Counted from the first letter of the stretch, positions 7,466 through 17,652 are shown. The stretch: DNA of 64,000 nt from Dyadobacter chenhuakuii (GCF_023821985.2 NZ_CP098805.1:4770501-4834500); one strand, 5' to 3'. Notes: generated from the letters alone by a model not told the origin. Numbers and translations are program-made.

Positions 7466-10400
7466 ATGGAAAATACTAATAAAAGATACTGGCGGGGACT
7501 AGAAGAGCTGCGGAACGACGAGAAATTTGTAAAAGAAGCGCGTTCTGAGTTTTCCGACGGTCCGACCGAAAACCAATACGAAAGTTTGGTAGATGGAGCC
7601 GGAACCCACCGCCGAGATTTTTTGAAAGTGCTGGGTTTTGGAATGGCTGCAGTATCATTGGCAGCTTGCGAAGCACCTGTAAAGAAAGCAATACCGTACG
7701 TTAATAAGCCTGAGGGCGAATTCCCAACCATAGCCAACTGGTACGCATCGACATACGCGGAAGGTGGCGATTACGCAAGTATTCTCGTTAAGACACGCGA
7801 AGGGCGCCCTGTTAAAATTGAAAGCAATTCACTTTCCAAAACATCTTTTGGTGTCAGCGCCCGCGCTCACGCTTCGCTTTTGGGATTATATGATAACGAA
7901 AAGTTAAAAGGCCCTAAAAAGGGTTCAGATACAAAAATTAGCTGGGATGCAGTTGATAAAGAGATCTTAGATCAACTTACTAAAATTTCAGCACAAGGCG
8001 GAGCGATCAGAATTCTTTCTTCTACGATTCTGAGCCCTTCTACAAAGTCGGTTATTGCCGATTTCACCACGAAATATCCTACGACTACGCATGTCATGTA
8101 CGACGCTAACTCGTCGTCAGCGATTTTGAAAGGAAATGAGCTTTCATTTGGCAAAGCAGTTTTCCCATCTTATGATTTCAGCAAAGCAAAGGTTATCGTA
8201 GGCATTGACGCTGATTTCCTTGGAACCTGGGTTTCACCGGATACATTCTCGGCTCAGTTTGCAGAAACACGTAGACTAGGCAGTGACAAAGAAGGCAAGA
8301 AAGAAATGTCCCGTCATTACCAGTTTGAAGCGATTCTTTCTGTAACGGGTTCAAACTCAGATTATCGTACAGCAGTTAAGCCATCACAACTTGGTTTGGT
8401 GGCAGCTGCTCTTTATAATAAAGTAGCCGCCAAATTAGGTGGATCGCCTATTTCAACGGCTGCAATCGATGTTCCTAATCTTGATAAAGCAGCAGCTGAT
8501 TTAGTAGCTGCAAAAGGACAGGCATTGGTTGTAAGTGGTATCAATGATGCATCTGTTCAAGTAGTTATCAATGCTTTGAACGGCTTGCTTGGAAGCTACG
8601 GAACGACCATTAACCTGGATAAGCCTGCTAATTATCGTCAAGGAAATGACGTGGCGATGAACAGTCTTGTTGACGAAGTGAAAGGCGGAAAAGTTGCGGC
8701 ATTGATTTTATTTGGTGCTAATCCGGTTTACGATCACCCTCGCGGTGCAGAATTGGCAGCAGCTTTACCACAAGTTTCACTGAGCGTTTCATTTAATGAC
8801 CGCGCGGACGAAACATCTTCATTGTTAAAATACATTTGTCCAGCTCCACATTACCTGGAATCCTGGAATGATGCAGAGCCGGTTGCAGGATCTTACAGCC
8901 TTGGTCAGCCTGCTATCAGCATGATTTTCAGCACACGTCAGGCGCAAGTTAGCTTACTGAAATGGGCTGGACTGCCAACTGACTATCACGAATATGTTAA
9001 GGCATATTGGAAAAAGAATGTTTACACGCAAGGTGGAACGGGAGATTTCGAAAAATTCTGGATTAAGTCCCTTCATGACGGTGTGTATGACGTGCCTGCA
9101 ACTACGGCAGCTACGGGAGCAACATTCTCAGGAGATTTGAGTGCAGCAGCAGCAGGAATTGCTAAAAAATATAAAGCTTCTACTTCCGGAATAGAACTTG
9201 CCTTGTTCGAAAATGTCGGTCTTGGTAACGGATTTGCAGCAAATAACCCATGGCTTCAGGAGTTACCTGAGCCGGTTACCAAAGCATGCTGGGATAACCA
9301 CGCATGTGTTTCCCAGAAGACAGCGGCAGATCTTAGCCTTGCACAGGGAGATGTGGTAAAAGTGGATATTAAAGGTAAAGCGGTTGAAGTACCAGTTATC
9401 ATTCAGCCAGGTCTGGCCAACGGCACAGTTGCTATTGCAATTGGATTTGGTCGTGAAAAAGCAGGAAAATCTGCGAATGGAGTTGGAAAGAATGTTTATC
9501 CGCTTGCAGCATTCGCTGACGGTTATCTGACATTCGCTCCTGGTGAAGTAACTGTTTCTAAAACAGGTGATACAAGAGAAATAGCTCAGACTCAGACACA
9601 CAATACGGTGATGAACCGTAAGTCGGTTCTTCAAGAGACTGTTTTGGCTCATTTCCAGAAAGATCCGATGGCGGGCCGGTTTGTTCCGAAAATCCCGACA
9701 TCAGATGGCGTAGTAGATGCGACTGATCTGTCTCTTTGGAATGGACATAAATATAAAAACCATTCATGGGGAATGGTCATTGACCTGAACACATGCTTTG
9801 GCTGCGGCTCATGCGTGGTTAGCTGCCAGGCTGAAAACAACATTCCGGTTGTAGGACGTCAGGAAGTAATCAATGCGCGTGAAATGCACTGGCTGCGTAT
9901 CGATCGCTATTACAGCAGTGATGCAGACGTTGAAGATTTGAGAGGATTGGAAATCGCTTCTGAAAATCCGGAAGTTACATTCCAGCCGATGCTTTGCCAG
10001 CACTGTAATAATGCGCCATGCGAAACGGTTTGTCCTGTTTTGGCTACTACGCACAGTTCAGAAGGGCTTAATCAAATGACTTACAACCGTTGCGTTGGTA
10101 CAAGATATTGTGCGAATAACTGCCCATATAAAGTACGTCGTTTCAACTGGTTCAAATATTTTGATAACGAAAACTTTGATTACCACTTCAACAATGATCT
10201 TGGTAAAATGGTGATCAACCCTGATGTTACTGTACGTTCGAGGGGAGTTATTGAAAAATGCTCAATGTGTGTTCACAGAATCCAGGAAGCGAAACTGACT
10301 GCTAAGAAAGAGAGAAGACGAATCGTAGATGGAGAGGTAAATGTGGCTTGTGCTTCGTCTTGCCCGACCAACGCGATCACTTTCGGAGACATGAACGATC

Positions 10401-10558
10401 CAGAGAGCAGAATTTCGAAATTGCTTGAAGTTGAGAAGGAAGGCCGCGCATTCCACATGCTGGAAGAGATCAATGTTCGTCCACAAATCTCTTATTTAAC
10501 CAAGGTTCGTAACAAAGACGCTGCTGCGAAGGCTCCTGAAAAAAAGGAACACGCTTAA
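7466..10558 (+). CDS. actB: alternative complex III iron-sulfur/molybdopterin-like subunit (ActB)
   Basis: ActB is the large periplasmic subunit that carries the Fe-S clusters of alternative complex III. The roughly 1030-residue protein starts with a Tat motif (HRRDFLKVLG near residue 50), then a long domain related to molybdopterin oxidoreductases but without an obvious cofactor site. The C-terminal ferredoxin-like domain has four cysteine groups: CFGCGSCVVSC, CQHCNNAPCETVC, CVGTRYCANNC and the CSMC plus CASSC pair. In characterised complexes these hold one [3Fe-4S] and three [4Fe-4S] clusters. The fused two-domain form is usual in this family. ATG 7466 is chosen over an in-frame TTG at 7454. 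Confidence 0.93.
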   Translation: MENTNKRYWRGLEELRNDEKFVKEARSEFSDGPTENQYESLVDGAGTHRRDFLKVLGFGMAAVSLAACEAPVKKAIPYVNKPEGEFPTIANWYASTYAEGGDYASILVKTREGRPVKIESNSLSKTSFGVSARAHASLLGLYDNEKLKGPKKGSDTKISWDAVDKEILDQLTKISAQGGAIRILSSTILSPSTKSVIADFTTKYPTTTHVMYDANSSSAILKGNELSFGKAVFPSYDFSKAKVIVGIDADFLGTWVSPDTFSAQFAETRRLGSDKEGKKEMSRHYQFEAILSVTGSNSDYRTAVKPSQLGLVAAALYNKVAAKLGGSPISTAAIDVPNLDKAAADLVAAKGQALVVSGINDASVQVVINALNGLLGSYGTTINLDKPANYRQGNDVAMNSLVDEVKGGKVAALILFGANPVYDHPRGAELAAALPQVSLSVSFNDRADETSSLLKYICPAPHYLESWNDAEPVAGSYSLGQPAISMIFSTRQAQVSLLKWAGLPTDYHEYVKAYWKKNVYTQGGTGDFEKFWIKSLHDGVYDVPATTAATGATFSGDLSAAAAGIAKKYKASTSGIELALFENVGLGNGFAANNPWLQELPEPVTKACWDNHACVSQKTAADLSLAQGDVVKVDIKGKAVEVPVIIQPGLANGTVAIAIGFGREKAGKSANGVGKNVYPLAAFADGYLTFAPGEVTVSKTGDTREIAQTQTHNTVMNRKSVLQETVLAHFQKDPMAGRFVPKIPTSDGVVDATDLSLWNGHKYKNHSWGMVIDLNTCFGCGSCVVSCQAENNIPVVGRQEVINAREMHWLRIDRYYSSDADVEDLRGLEIASENPEVTFQPMLCQHCNNAPCETVCPVLATTHSSEGLNQMTYNRCVGTRYCANNCPYKVRRFNWFKYFDNENFDYHFNNDLGKMVINPDVTVRSRGVIEKCSMCVHRIQEAKLTAKKERRRIVDGEVNVACASSCPTNAITFGDMNDPESRISKLLEVEKEGRAFHMLEEINVRPQISYLTKVRNKDAAAKAPEKKEHA

Positions 10559-10606
10559 TTTGAAAATAGAGTTTTAGAAGATTAAATCATTATAAATTAT
10601 AGTAGT

Positions 10607-12040
10607 ATGCATGTTACTTCACCTGTAAGAGAACCGCTGATTCAAGGTGGGAAAACGTACGCAGACGTAACGGAAGACATATGTCGGCATGTTGAAGGAG
10701 CTCCAACCAAGGAATGGAAAATTGCTTTTGGGCTTTCTCTGATTGTTTTGGCTTATGGATCGGTTTGTCTTGCATGGACTTGGTGGGAAGGGCTTGGCGT
10801 ATGGGGTCTTAACAAGACAGTGGGCTGGGCATGGGATATCACTAACTTCGTTTGGTGGGTTGGTATCGGTCACGCCGGAACGCTGATCTCCGCGATCTTG
10901 CTTTTGTTCCGTCAGAAATGGAGAACATCTATCAACCGTGCAGCAGAAGCGATGACGATTTTCGCGGTTATCTGCGCAGCATCATTTATCCTGATGCACA
11001 TGGGCCGTCCCTGGATGGCATACTGGGCGCTTCCGCTTCCAAACGCATTCGGATCTCTTTGGGTTAACTTCAACTCGCCGCTTGTTTGGGACGTATTTGC
11101 GATCAGTACATATTTCTCAGTTTCATTAGTGTTCTGGTACATTGGTCTTATTCCTGACCTTGCTACAATCCGTGACCGTGCAACAAGTAAAGTGTCTCGT
11201 TTAATGTACGGAACATTCGCAATGGGATGGGACGGATCAGCAAAAACATGGGCACGTTATGAATACATCAGCTTAATTCTTGCGGGTCTTTCTACACCAC
11301 TCGTACTTTCAGTTCACACGATTGTAAGTATGGACTTTGCAACGTCGGTTATTCCGGGATGGCATACAACAATTTTCCCTCCATACTTCGTTGCGGGTGC
11401 TATCTTCTCTGGATTTGCGATGGTGCAAAACCTGATGCTGATCACAAGGGTTGTTTACAAGCTTGAAGATTATATCACGCTTGAGCACATTGAAACAATG
11501 AACAAGGTAATCACGTTGACCGGTTCTGTGGTTGGTGTGGCTTACATTACCGAGTTCTTTATTGCTTGGTACTCGGGTGTTGAATATGAATATTATGCAT
11601 TCTTCAACCGTATGACCGGTCCTTACTGGTGGGCATACTGGGCGATGATGACCTGTAACGTAATCTCTCCACAGCTTTTCTGGTCGAGAAAATTACGCAG
11701 AAGCATCACCTTTACATTCTTCATTTCAGTAGTTGTAAACATTGGTATGTGGTTCGAGCGTTTTGTAATCATTGTTACGTCGCTGCACCGTGACTACATT
11801 CCTTCTAGCTGGGCAATGTTCTCGCCTACACGCTATGACATCGGTGACTACATTTTCTCATTCGGTTTGTTCTTTACCCTATTCCTATTGTTCTCCAAAT
11901 ATTTGCCGGTGATCAATATGGCGGAAGTTAAGGCAGTGATTCGTTCTACATCTGCTAATCTGCCTACCAAAATTGCTGGTGTGGCGAAGGTTAGACAGCG
12001 TGGTACAGCTGAACCGGCTTTTGATAAGGATAAAGAATAA
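10607..12040 (+). CDS. actC: alternative complex III integral membrane subunit (ActC, NrfD/PsrC-like)
   Basis: This 477-residue polytopic membrane protein belongs to the NrfD/PsrC family, with roughly ten membrane helices. ActC forms one of the two quinol-interacting membrane cores of alternative complex III and contacts the Fe-S subunit ActB. Recognisable features are the N-terminal cytosolic segment (REPLIQGGKTY), helices rich in Trp, and the conserved HMGRPWMAYW stretch after the third helix. The C-terminal tail is basic and soluble. It follows actB by 48 bases and resembles ActF in fold but not closely in sequence. Confidence 0.93.
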   Translation: MHVTSPVREPLIQGGKTYADVTEDICRHVEGAPTKEWKIAFGLSLIVLAYGSVCLAWTWWEGLGVWGLNKTVGWAWDITNFVWWVGIGHAGTLISAILLLFRQKWRTSINRAAEAMTIFAVICAASFILMHMGRPWMAYWALPLPNAFGSLWVNFNSPLVWDVFAISTYFSVSLVFWYIGLIPDLATIRDRATSKVSRLMYGTFAMGWDGSAKTWARYEYISLILAGLSTPLVLSVHTIVSMDFATSVIPGWHTTIFPPYFVAGAIFSGFAMVQNLMLITRVVYKLEDYITLEHIETMNKVITLTGSVVGVAYITEFFIAWYSGVEYEYYAFFNRMTGPYWWAYWAMMTCNVISPQLFWSRKLRRSITFTFFISVVVNIGMWFERFVIIVTSLHRDYIPSSWAMFSPTRYDIGDYIFSFGLFFTLFLLFSKYLPVINMAEVKAVIRSTSANLPTKIAGVAKVRQRGTAEPAFDKDKE

Positions 12041-12074
12041 TTAGACTGACAGGTATTTTAATATAAGTATTGAT

Positions 12075-12605
12075 ATGGCAGAATTATCTGGTAAATATTT
12101 GGTCGGAGTTTACGACGATGACGATACTGTTCTTCATGCAGTGCCAAAGCTCAGAAAAGCAGGAGTAAAAATAAAAGAAGTGTATTCTCCATTTCCGATT
12201 CACGGACTGGACGAAGCATTGGGTCATCCAAGAACAAGGATTGGGATTGCCGCCTTCATGTTTGGTGTAACTGGATGCTGCGTTGCATTGACGCTGATGA
12301 TCTGGACAATGGGAATTGACTGGCCGATGATTGTCGGTGGTAAGGATCCTATTTCAATTCCTAACTACATTCCGATCACATTTGAGCTTACTGTTCTATT
12401 CACAGCTTTTGGAATGGTTACAACATTCTTTATTTCAAATGGCCTGGGACCCGGTACGCATTTTCATCCAAGATTTGATTTGCGCTCAACAGATAACAAG
12501 TTTGTAATGGCGATTGATCTGGGAAGAAATTCAATGTCAGAAGATGAAATTTCAAGAGCATTGAGAGACAGCGGAGCAGAAGAAGTCAACATTAAGCAAT
12601 TTTAA
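12075..12605 (+). CDS. actD: alternative complex III subunit ActD (DUF3341)
   Basis: ActD is a small membrane subunit of alternative complex III from the DUF3341 family. The 176-residue protein begins with a soluble domain (GVYDDDDTVLHAVPKLRKAG, then YSPFPIHGLDEALG) and has two membrane helices, near residues 55-78 and 97-120. A cytosolic tail ends SGAEEVNIKQF. The stop codon shares its last base with the start of actE, so the two are translationally coupled. Confidence 0.92.
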   Translation: MAELSGKYLVGVYDDDDTVLHAVPKLRKAGVKIKEVYSPFPIHGLDEALGHPRTRIGIAAFMFGVTGCCVALTLMIWTMGIDWPMIVGGKDPISIPNYIPITFELTVLFTAFGMVTTFFISNGLGPGTHFHPRFDLRSTDNKFVMAIDLGRNSMSEDEISRALRDSGAEEVNIKQF

Positions 12606-13228
12606 TGGAGTTTGAGAAAATGAAATTTAAAAATTTATATAAATATCTGTTAGTTGCTGCTGTAATCCTTACTGCTGCGGCTGGTTGCACAAGGGATCCT
12701 AATGATCCTGGTAAAGAGTATGCACCCAATATGTACTTGCCTGTTGGTTATGAACCATACAAACAGGAAAAGGCAAACCCGATCAACCCTATGGGCTTGA
12801 CAATGAGATTACCTGTGGCCGGAACAGTGGCAAGACGTAATTATCAGACATCCTTCGGTGAAGCGGATTCTGTAAATACAGATTTGATGGTTTACAACAT
12901 TCCTGCTGACAGCATCTCCATTTCAGAGCGTGTGTTGAAAAACCCTATTCCATTAAACGAAAATACTTTGGCAGAAGGCAAAGTACTTTACGACAGATAT
13001 TGCCAGCATTGCCATGGCGCAACAGGAGCCGGAGACGGAAAAGTTGCAGCGATGTATAAAGGGGTTCCCAACTATGCAAGCGACGCCTACAAAAATCTAA
13101 ATGAAGGTCACATTTTCCACGTCATTACGCATGGAAAAGCACGTATGTGGCCACATGGATCTCAGATCAATCCTGAGGAGCGTTGGAAGATTGTACATTA
13201 TGTACAAAAATTGCAGAAGGGAGCTTAA
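12605..13228 (+). CDS. actE: alternative complex III monoheme cytochrome c lipoprotein (ActE)
   Basis: ActE is the monoheme cytochrome c subunit of alternative complex III. The 207-residue product has a lipobox (LTAAAGC, Cys28), so it is probably a membrane-anchored lipoprotein. One heme motif, CQHCH at 133-137, lies in a class I cytochrome c fold with GDGK after the motif and MWPHG carrying the likely distal Met. The start ATG overlaps the actD stop; Met6 at 12620 is an alternative and leaves the lipobox intact. ActE is the expected exit point for electrons toward the oxidase encoded immediately downstream. Confidence 0.92.
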   Translation: MEFEKMKFKNLYKYLLVAAVILTAAAGCTRDPNDPGKEYAPNMYLPVGYEPYKQEKANPINPMGLTMRLPVAGTVARRNYQTSFGEADSVNTDLMVYNIPADSISISERVLKNPIPLNENTLAEGKVLYDRYCQHCHGATGAGDGKVAAMYKGVPNYASDAYKNLNEGHIFHVITHGKARMWPHGSQINPEERWKIVHYVQKLQKGA

Positions 13229-13261
13229 TTAGTTTTTGATAACAGAGAAATAAAATAAATA

Positions 13262-14614
13262 ATGGCATCAGCACATTCGATTCCTTCTATTGAAGAACGG
13301 TTTGAATTTACTTCGGGGGCTAAAAGAAATTTAATTATTGGCGGTGGCATCGGCATAGCGTTAGTTGCATTAGGTGCTTTCCTGGCAGCTAATGGTGGCG
13401 GACACGAGGCTGCAGCACATGGTGCGGAAGCAGCTGCCGCAGTTGGACATGGGGCAGCAGGACATGGTGCTGCCGGACATGAAGCTGCTGCTGCGACGGG
13501 ACATCACGAGGCTGGCTTGATGACTCGCATCTGGGCTAACCTTTGGGTAAATGGTGTTTATTTCACTGGTATGGCCGTTGTGGGAATGTTCTTTATTTCT
13601 TACAATTATCTGGCGCAAGCGGGATGGTCTGCTGTATTTAAAAGAGTTCCTGAGGCGTTACCAGCGTTTTTGCCATTTACGGGGATTGTGATGTTGTTAA
13701 CGTTTATTTTCGGAGGTCACGATTTGTTTCACTGGACTCATGAAGGGCTTTACGAAGTAGGCGGACCTGAATATGATCCGATTATCGCTGGGAAAAGAGG
13801 CTTTTTGAATACACCATTCTTTGTTTTCAGACTTGTATTTTATTTCGCGGTATGGTATTGGTTGTGGCGTGTGATCCGTAATTTATCTTTGAAAGAAGAT
13901 GAAATTGGCGGAACTGAGTTTTATGAAAAATCGATCCGGTTCGGAACTGCGTTCCTGGTAGTGTTTGGTGTTACTTCTTCGACTTCTGCATGGGACTTTG
14001 TTATGTCGATTGACACCCACTGGTTCAGCACAATGTTTGGATGGTATACGCTTGCTAGCTGGCACGTTGCTGGCCTTGCAGTAATCACTTTGGTTATTGT
14101 AATGCTGAGAGAGCGTGGATATTTGAGAGCAGTAAATTCAAGTCACCTTAGAGATTTAGGGAAATTCGTATTTGCATTCAGTATCTTCTGGACTTATGTG
14201 TGGTTTGCTCAATTCCTTTTGATTTACTACGCTAACTTACCGGAAGAAACGATTTACTTTTTGGAGCGTTTTAGAGGTCACGGTGGGTTTTTCAAGGCGC
14301 CATTCTTTATCACGTTGTTCCTGAATTTCTTCTTCCCATTCCTTGTTTTAATGACGCGTGATGCGAAGTATACACATTCAATTCTCAAAGTGGCTTGCTG
14401 GAGTGTGATTATTGGTCATTATATGGATTTTTATACCAATATAATGCCGGGTACGCTTGGAGCAAGTGCAGGTTTCGGTCCGTTGGAATGGGGTTTCTTC
14501 CTTATTTTTATATGTGCGTTTGGTTATTCAATTGCAAGTCAGTTAGAAAAGGCGAATTTGATACCAAGGAATCATCCAATGTTGGAGGAATCATTGCATC
14601 ACGATATAGCCTAA
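13262..14614 (+). CDS. actF: alternative complex III membrane subunit ActF (NrfD-like) with His/Ala-rich insert
   Basis: ActF is the second large membrane subunit of alternative complex III, structurally paired with ActC. The 450-residue protein has about ten membrane helices. After the first helix (residues 22-42) there is a low-complexity stretch of about 40 residues made of Gly, Ala, His and Glu, with seven histidines. Later helices show WTHEGLYEVGGPEYDP and TRDAKYTHS loops typical of the family. The His-rich stretch is unlikely to be part of the conserved core and could bind metal or simply be a linker. It is last in the act set, 22 bases before coxB. Confidence 0.92.
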   Translation: MASAHSIPSIEERFEFTSGAKRNLIIGGGIGIALVALGAFLAANGGGHEAAAHGAEAAAAVGHGAAGHGAAGHEAAAATGHHEAGLMTRIWANLWVNGVYFTGMAVVGMFFISYNYLAQAGWSAVFKRVPEALPAFLPFTGIVMLLTFIFGGHDLFHWTHEGLYEVGGPEYDPIIAGKRGFLNTPFFVFRLVFYFAVWYWLWRVIRNLSLKEDEIGGTEFYEKSIRFGTAFLVVFGVTSSTSAWDFVMSIDTHWFSTMFGWYTLASWHVAGLAVITLVIVMLRERGYLRAVNSSHLRDLGKFVFAFSIFWTYVWFAQFLLIYYANLPEETIYFLERFRGHGGFFKAPFFITLFLNFFFPFLVLMTRDAKYTHSILKVACWSVIIGHYMDFYTNIMPGTLGASAGFGPLEWGFFLIFICAFGYSIASQLEKANLIPRNHPMLEESLHHDIA

Positions 14615-14636
14615 TTGCAAAACCCAGTTTATTATC

Positions 14637-15743
14637 ATGAATATTATTATCGCATTAGTTGCTCTTGTTTTTCTGGTTCTCACAGGCGTTGTGATATCCA
14701 GGCTTCAGAATGTTCTCAAGAATGTAAATAAAACCGATTCGCCTGATGCGGAGCCGTCGGGTAATAAATGGAATGGTGCCATGTTTATCGTAATCCTCAT
14801 TGTAGGAGCGATTGCGATCACTTGGTCTTATCTTCATGCCCGTGAGTTCTTTTTGCCTGAGGCGTCTTCGATTCACGGAAGGAGAACCGACGACCTGTTT
14901 TGGTTTTCAATGGGAATCTTGACGATTCCTTTCATCATCGTTAACTTCCTGATCTTCTTTTTTGCATGGAAATATCAGCATAAGAAAAATCACCGTGCAT
15001 CATTCTATCCTGATAACCACAGACTTGAACTTATCTGGACGATCGTTCCGGCAATTGTAATGGCGCTTTTGGTATTTACAGGTTGGAAAGCATGGTCGGA
15101 TATAACTTCTGATGCACCGAGAGATGCGGAAGTGATTGAAATCACAGGCAAGCAATTCAACTGGATTGCACGTTATGCTGGGATGAGCGATAATAAATTG
15201 GGAGACTATAACTATAAATTGATCGATTCTCAAAATGAGGTTGGTATAGATCTTTCTGATGAGAATTCTTTTGATGATTTCACCAATCCAAGTGAAATGC
15301 ACATTCCTGTAAATCGTCCAGTGCTGCTTAAAATACGCGCCAGGGATGTTTTGCACAGTGTATTTATCCCTCACATGCGTGTGAAAATGGATGCTGTTCC
15401 AGGTATGCCGACGAAATTCTGGTTCGTGGCGGACAAGACAACAGCTGATATGCGCGCTGAAACCGGCAATGCTAATTTTGATTACGAAATAGCATGTACT
15501 GAGGTTTGCGGTCAGGGACACTTTTCAATGAAAATGCGATTGATAGTTGAAGACGAAGCGTCTTATAAGAAGTGGTGTGCTGAGCAAGCAACTTTCCTTC
15601 AAACTTACCCTGAATATCTTGCGAAAGTGCCAGAGAATTTGAAAGCGAAGGCGATGAAATATGTGCCAGCCGAAGCGGCAACTCCTGCTGATAGTTCAGC
15701 AACTTCGACAGGAGGAGCAGGAACAAGTACAAGTCTACGCTAA
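14637..15743 (+). CDS. coxB: cytochrome c oxidase subunit II
   Basis: Subunit II carries the CuA centre that receives electrons and passes them to heme a in subunit I. The 368-residue protein has three hydrophobic segments (residues 2-20, 43-62 and 83-105) and a cupredoxin domain ending in the CuA motif CTEVCGQGHFSM, with upstream His in VLHSVFIPHM. The C-terminal tail is Ala/Thr/Ser-rich and has no CxxCH motif, so this is an aa3-type subunit rather than the heme-containing caa3 form. Electrons must therefore come directly from an Act cytochrome or a separate carrier. Confidence 0.95.
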   Translation: MNIIIALVALVFLVLTGVVISRLQNVLKNVNKTDSPDAEPSGNKWNGAMFIVILIVGAIAITWSYLHAREFFLPEASSIHGRRTDDLFWFSMGILTIPFIIVNFLIFFFAWKYQHKKNHRASFYPDNHRLELIWTIVPAIVMALLVFTGWKAWSDITSDAPRDAEVIEITGKQFNWIARYAGMSDNKLGDYNYKLIDSQNEVGIDLSDENSFDDFTNPSEMHIPVNRPVLLKIRARDVLHSVFIPHMRVKMDAVPGMPTKFWFVADKTTADMRAETGNANFDYEIACTEVCGQGHFSMKMRLIVEDEASYKKWCAEQATFLQTYPEYLAKVPENLKAKAMKYVPAEAATPADSSATSTGGAGTSTSLR

Positions 15744-15771
15744 TTTGTTAATTTAAATACATTAAAAGTAT

Positions 15772-17652
15772 ATGTCAGCTATTGAAGGATTGGAAACAGC
15801 TCATCACCACGAAACTGAGCATGAACACCACCATGAAGCACAAAACTTTTGGCAGAAATATATATTTTGTGAAGACCACAAAGTTATAGCGAAGCAATAT
15901 TTGATCACCGGGATTTTGTGGGCGGTGATCGGGATTTCCATGTCAGTGATTTTTCGTATTCAATTGGGTTTGCCGGATTCTAATCTTTCCTGGCTAAAAC
16001 CTGTCTTGGGCGGATGGATCAGTGATGCTGGTAAATTGGATCCTAATTTTTATCTCGCCTTGGTTACAATGCACGGGACCATCATGGTATTCTTTGTATT
16101 GACTGCCGGTCTGAGCGGAACATTCAGTAACTTCTTGATTCCTTTGCAAATCGGCGCACGCGATATGGCGTCTGGTTTCATGAACATGTTGTCTTACTGG
16201 TTTTTCTTCCTGGCCAGTGTTATCATGTTTGCGTCATTGTTCTTACAAGCAGGGCCAGCAGCAGGTGGTTGGGTAATTTATCCACCATTGAGCGCACTGC
16301 CACAGGCACACCCAGGCTCAGGAATGGGTATGACGCTTTGGTTGGCTAGTATGGCATTTTTTATTGTATCTCAGCTTTTGGGTGGGATCAACTACATTAC
16401 TACGGTTATCAACTTGCGTACAAGAGGAATGTCGTTCGACCGTCTTCCACTAACGATCTGGTCCTTCCTTATCACAGCGGTTTTGGGTCTGATTTCCTTT
16501 CCTGTTCTTTTGTCATCTGTATTGCTTCTGATTTTCGACCGTCACTTCGGTACAAGCTTTTATCTTTCAGATATCTATATCAATGGTGAAGCGCTTCCTA
16601 ATGTAGGTGGTAGCCCGATTTTGTTCCAGCATTTGTTCTGGTTCCTGGGTCACCCTGAGGTTTACATTGTACTATTGCCAGGACTTGGTATCACCTCCGA
16701 AGTTATTGCAACCAACGCACGTAAGCCTATCTTCGGTTACCGTGCGATGATTGCATCCATGTTGGGTATTGCATTCCTTGCATTTATCGTATGGGCTCAC
16801 CATATGTTTGTAACAGGTATGAATCCATTCCTTGGATCCGTATTTATGTTCCTTACATTGATCATTGCGGTTCCATCTGCTGTGAAAGGATTTAACTACA
16901 TTACCACGCTGTGGAAAGGAAACATTGTTTTCACACCTGGAATGTTGTTCTCGATCGGTCTTGTTTCGCTGTTCGTATCTGGTGGTTTGACGGGGATTAT
17001 CCTTGGAAACAGTGCGCTTGACATTCAACTTCACGATACTTACTTTGTAGTAGCCCACTTCCACCTTGTAATGGGAGCTGCATCTGCCTTTGGACTTTTC
17101 GCAGGGGTTTATCACTGGTTCCCTAAAATGTTTGGCAGAATGATGAATACGACTTTGGGTCAGATTCACTTCTGGTTGACATTCATTGGTATTTATCTTG
17201 TATTTATTCCAATGCACTATGTGGGTATCGCAGGTTTCCCGCGCAGATATTACCAGTTCACCAGCTACGACTTCACGCATAAGTTTATGGACATGAACAT
17301 GTTCATATCTATCGCAGCCATCTTGTCATTCCTTGCGCAGTTCATTTTCCTTTGGAACTTCTTTTACAGCATTTTCAAAGGGAAGAGAGCTCCTCAAAAT
17401 CCATGGAGATCAAACACATTGGAATGGACTACACCAATTAATCCTGGTCACGGAAACTGGGTTGGAGAGATCCCCGCAGTTTACCGCTGGTCTTACGATT
17501 ACAGCAAGCCGGGCGCTAAGGAAGATTTCATTCCGCAAAACGTACCATATTCTCAAACATTGGAATCCAACTTCCCGCATGAGAATGAACTGATAGCCAC
17601 AGAAAAGGCGATTGAGTCACAAAATTATAATGATCAGTTCAACGCACATTGA
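15772..17652 (+). CDS. coxA: cytochrome c oxidase subunit I
   Basis: Subunit I holds heme a and the heme a3-CuB site where oxygen is reduced to water with proton pumping. The 626-residue protein has about 12-13 membrane helices and a His-rich N-terminus (HHHETEHEHHHE). It shows the conserved MHGTIMVFF segment, the GHPEVYI motif with the cross-linked His-Tyr pair and the D-channel glutamate of A1-type oxidases, WAHHMFVTGM with two CuB His ligands, and HFHLVMG with the heme ligands. The end overlaps the start of ctaA. Confidence 0.97.
   Translation: MSAIEGLETAHHHETEHEHHHEAQNFWQKYIFCEDHKVIAKQYLITGILWAVIGISMSVIFRIQLGLPDSNLSWLKPVLGGWISDAGKLDPNFYLALVTMHGTIMVFFVLTAGLSGTFSNFLIPLQIGARDMASGFMNMLSYWFFFLASVIMFASLFLQAGPAAGGWVIYPPLSALPQAHPGSGMGMTLWLASMAFFIVSQLLGGINYITTVINLRTRGMSFDRLPLTIWSFLITAVLGLISFPVLLSSVLLLIFDRHFGTSFYLSDIYINGEALPNVGGSPILFQHLFWFLGHPEVYIVLLPGLGITSEVIATNARKPIFGYRAMIASMLGIAFLAFIVWAHHMFVTGMNPFLGSVFMFLTLIIAVPSAVKGFNYITTLWKGNIVFTPGMLFSIGLVSLFVSGGLTGIILGNSALDIQLHDTYFVVAHFHLVMGAASAFGLFAGVYHWFPKMFGRMMNTTLGQIHFWLTFIGIYLVFIPMHYVGIAGFPRRYYQFTSYDFTHKFMDMNMFISIAAILSFLAQFIFLWNFFYSIFKGKRAPQNPWRSNTLEWTTPINPGHGNWVGEIPAVYRWSYDYSKPGAKEDFIPQNVPYSQTLESNFPHENELIATEKAIESQNYNDQFNAH

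Noticed and set aside
9106..9132. A second ApbE target motif in ActB (TTAATGAT-like AATGAT stretch)
   Set aside because: The Asp required six residues before the acceptor Thr is missing, and the stretch is low-complexity Ala/Thr.
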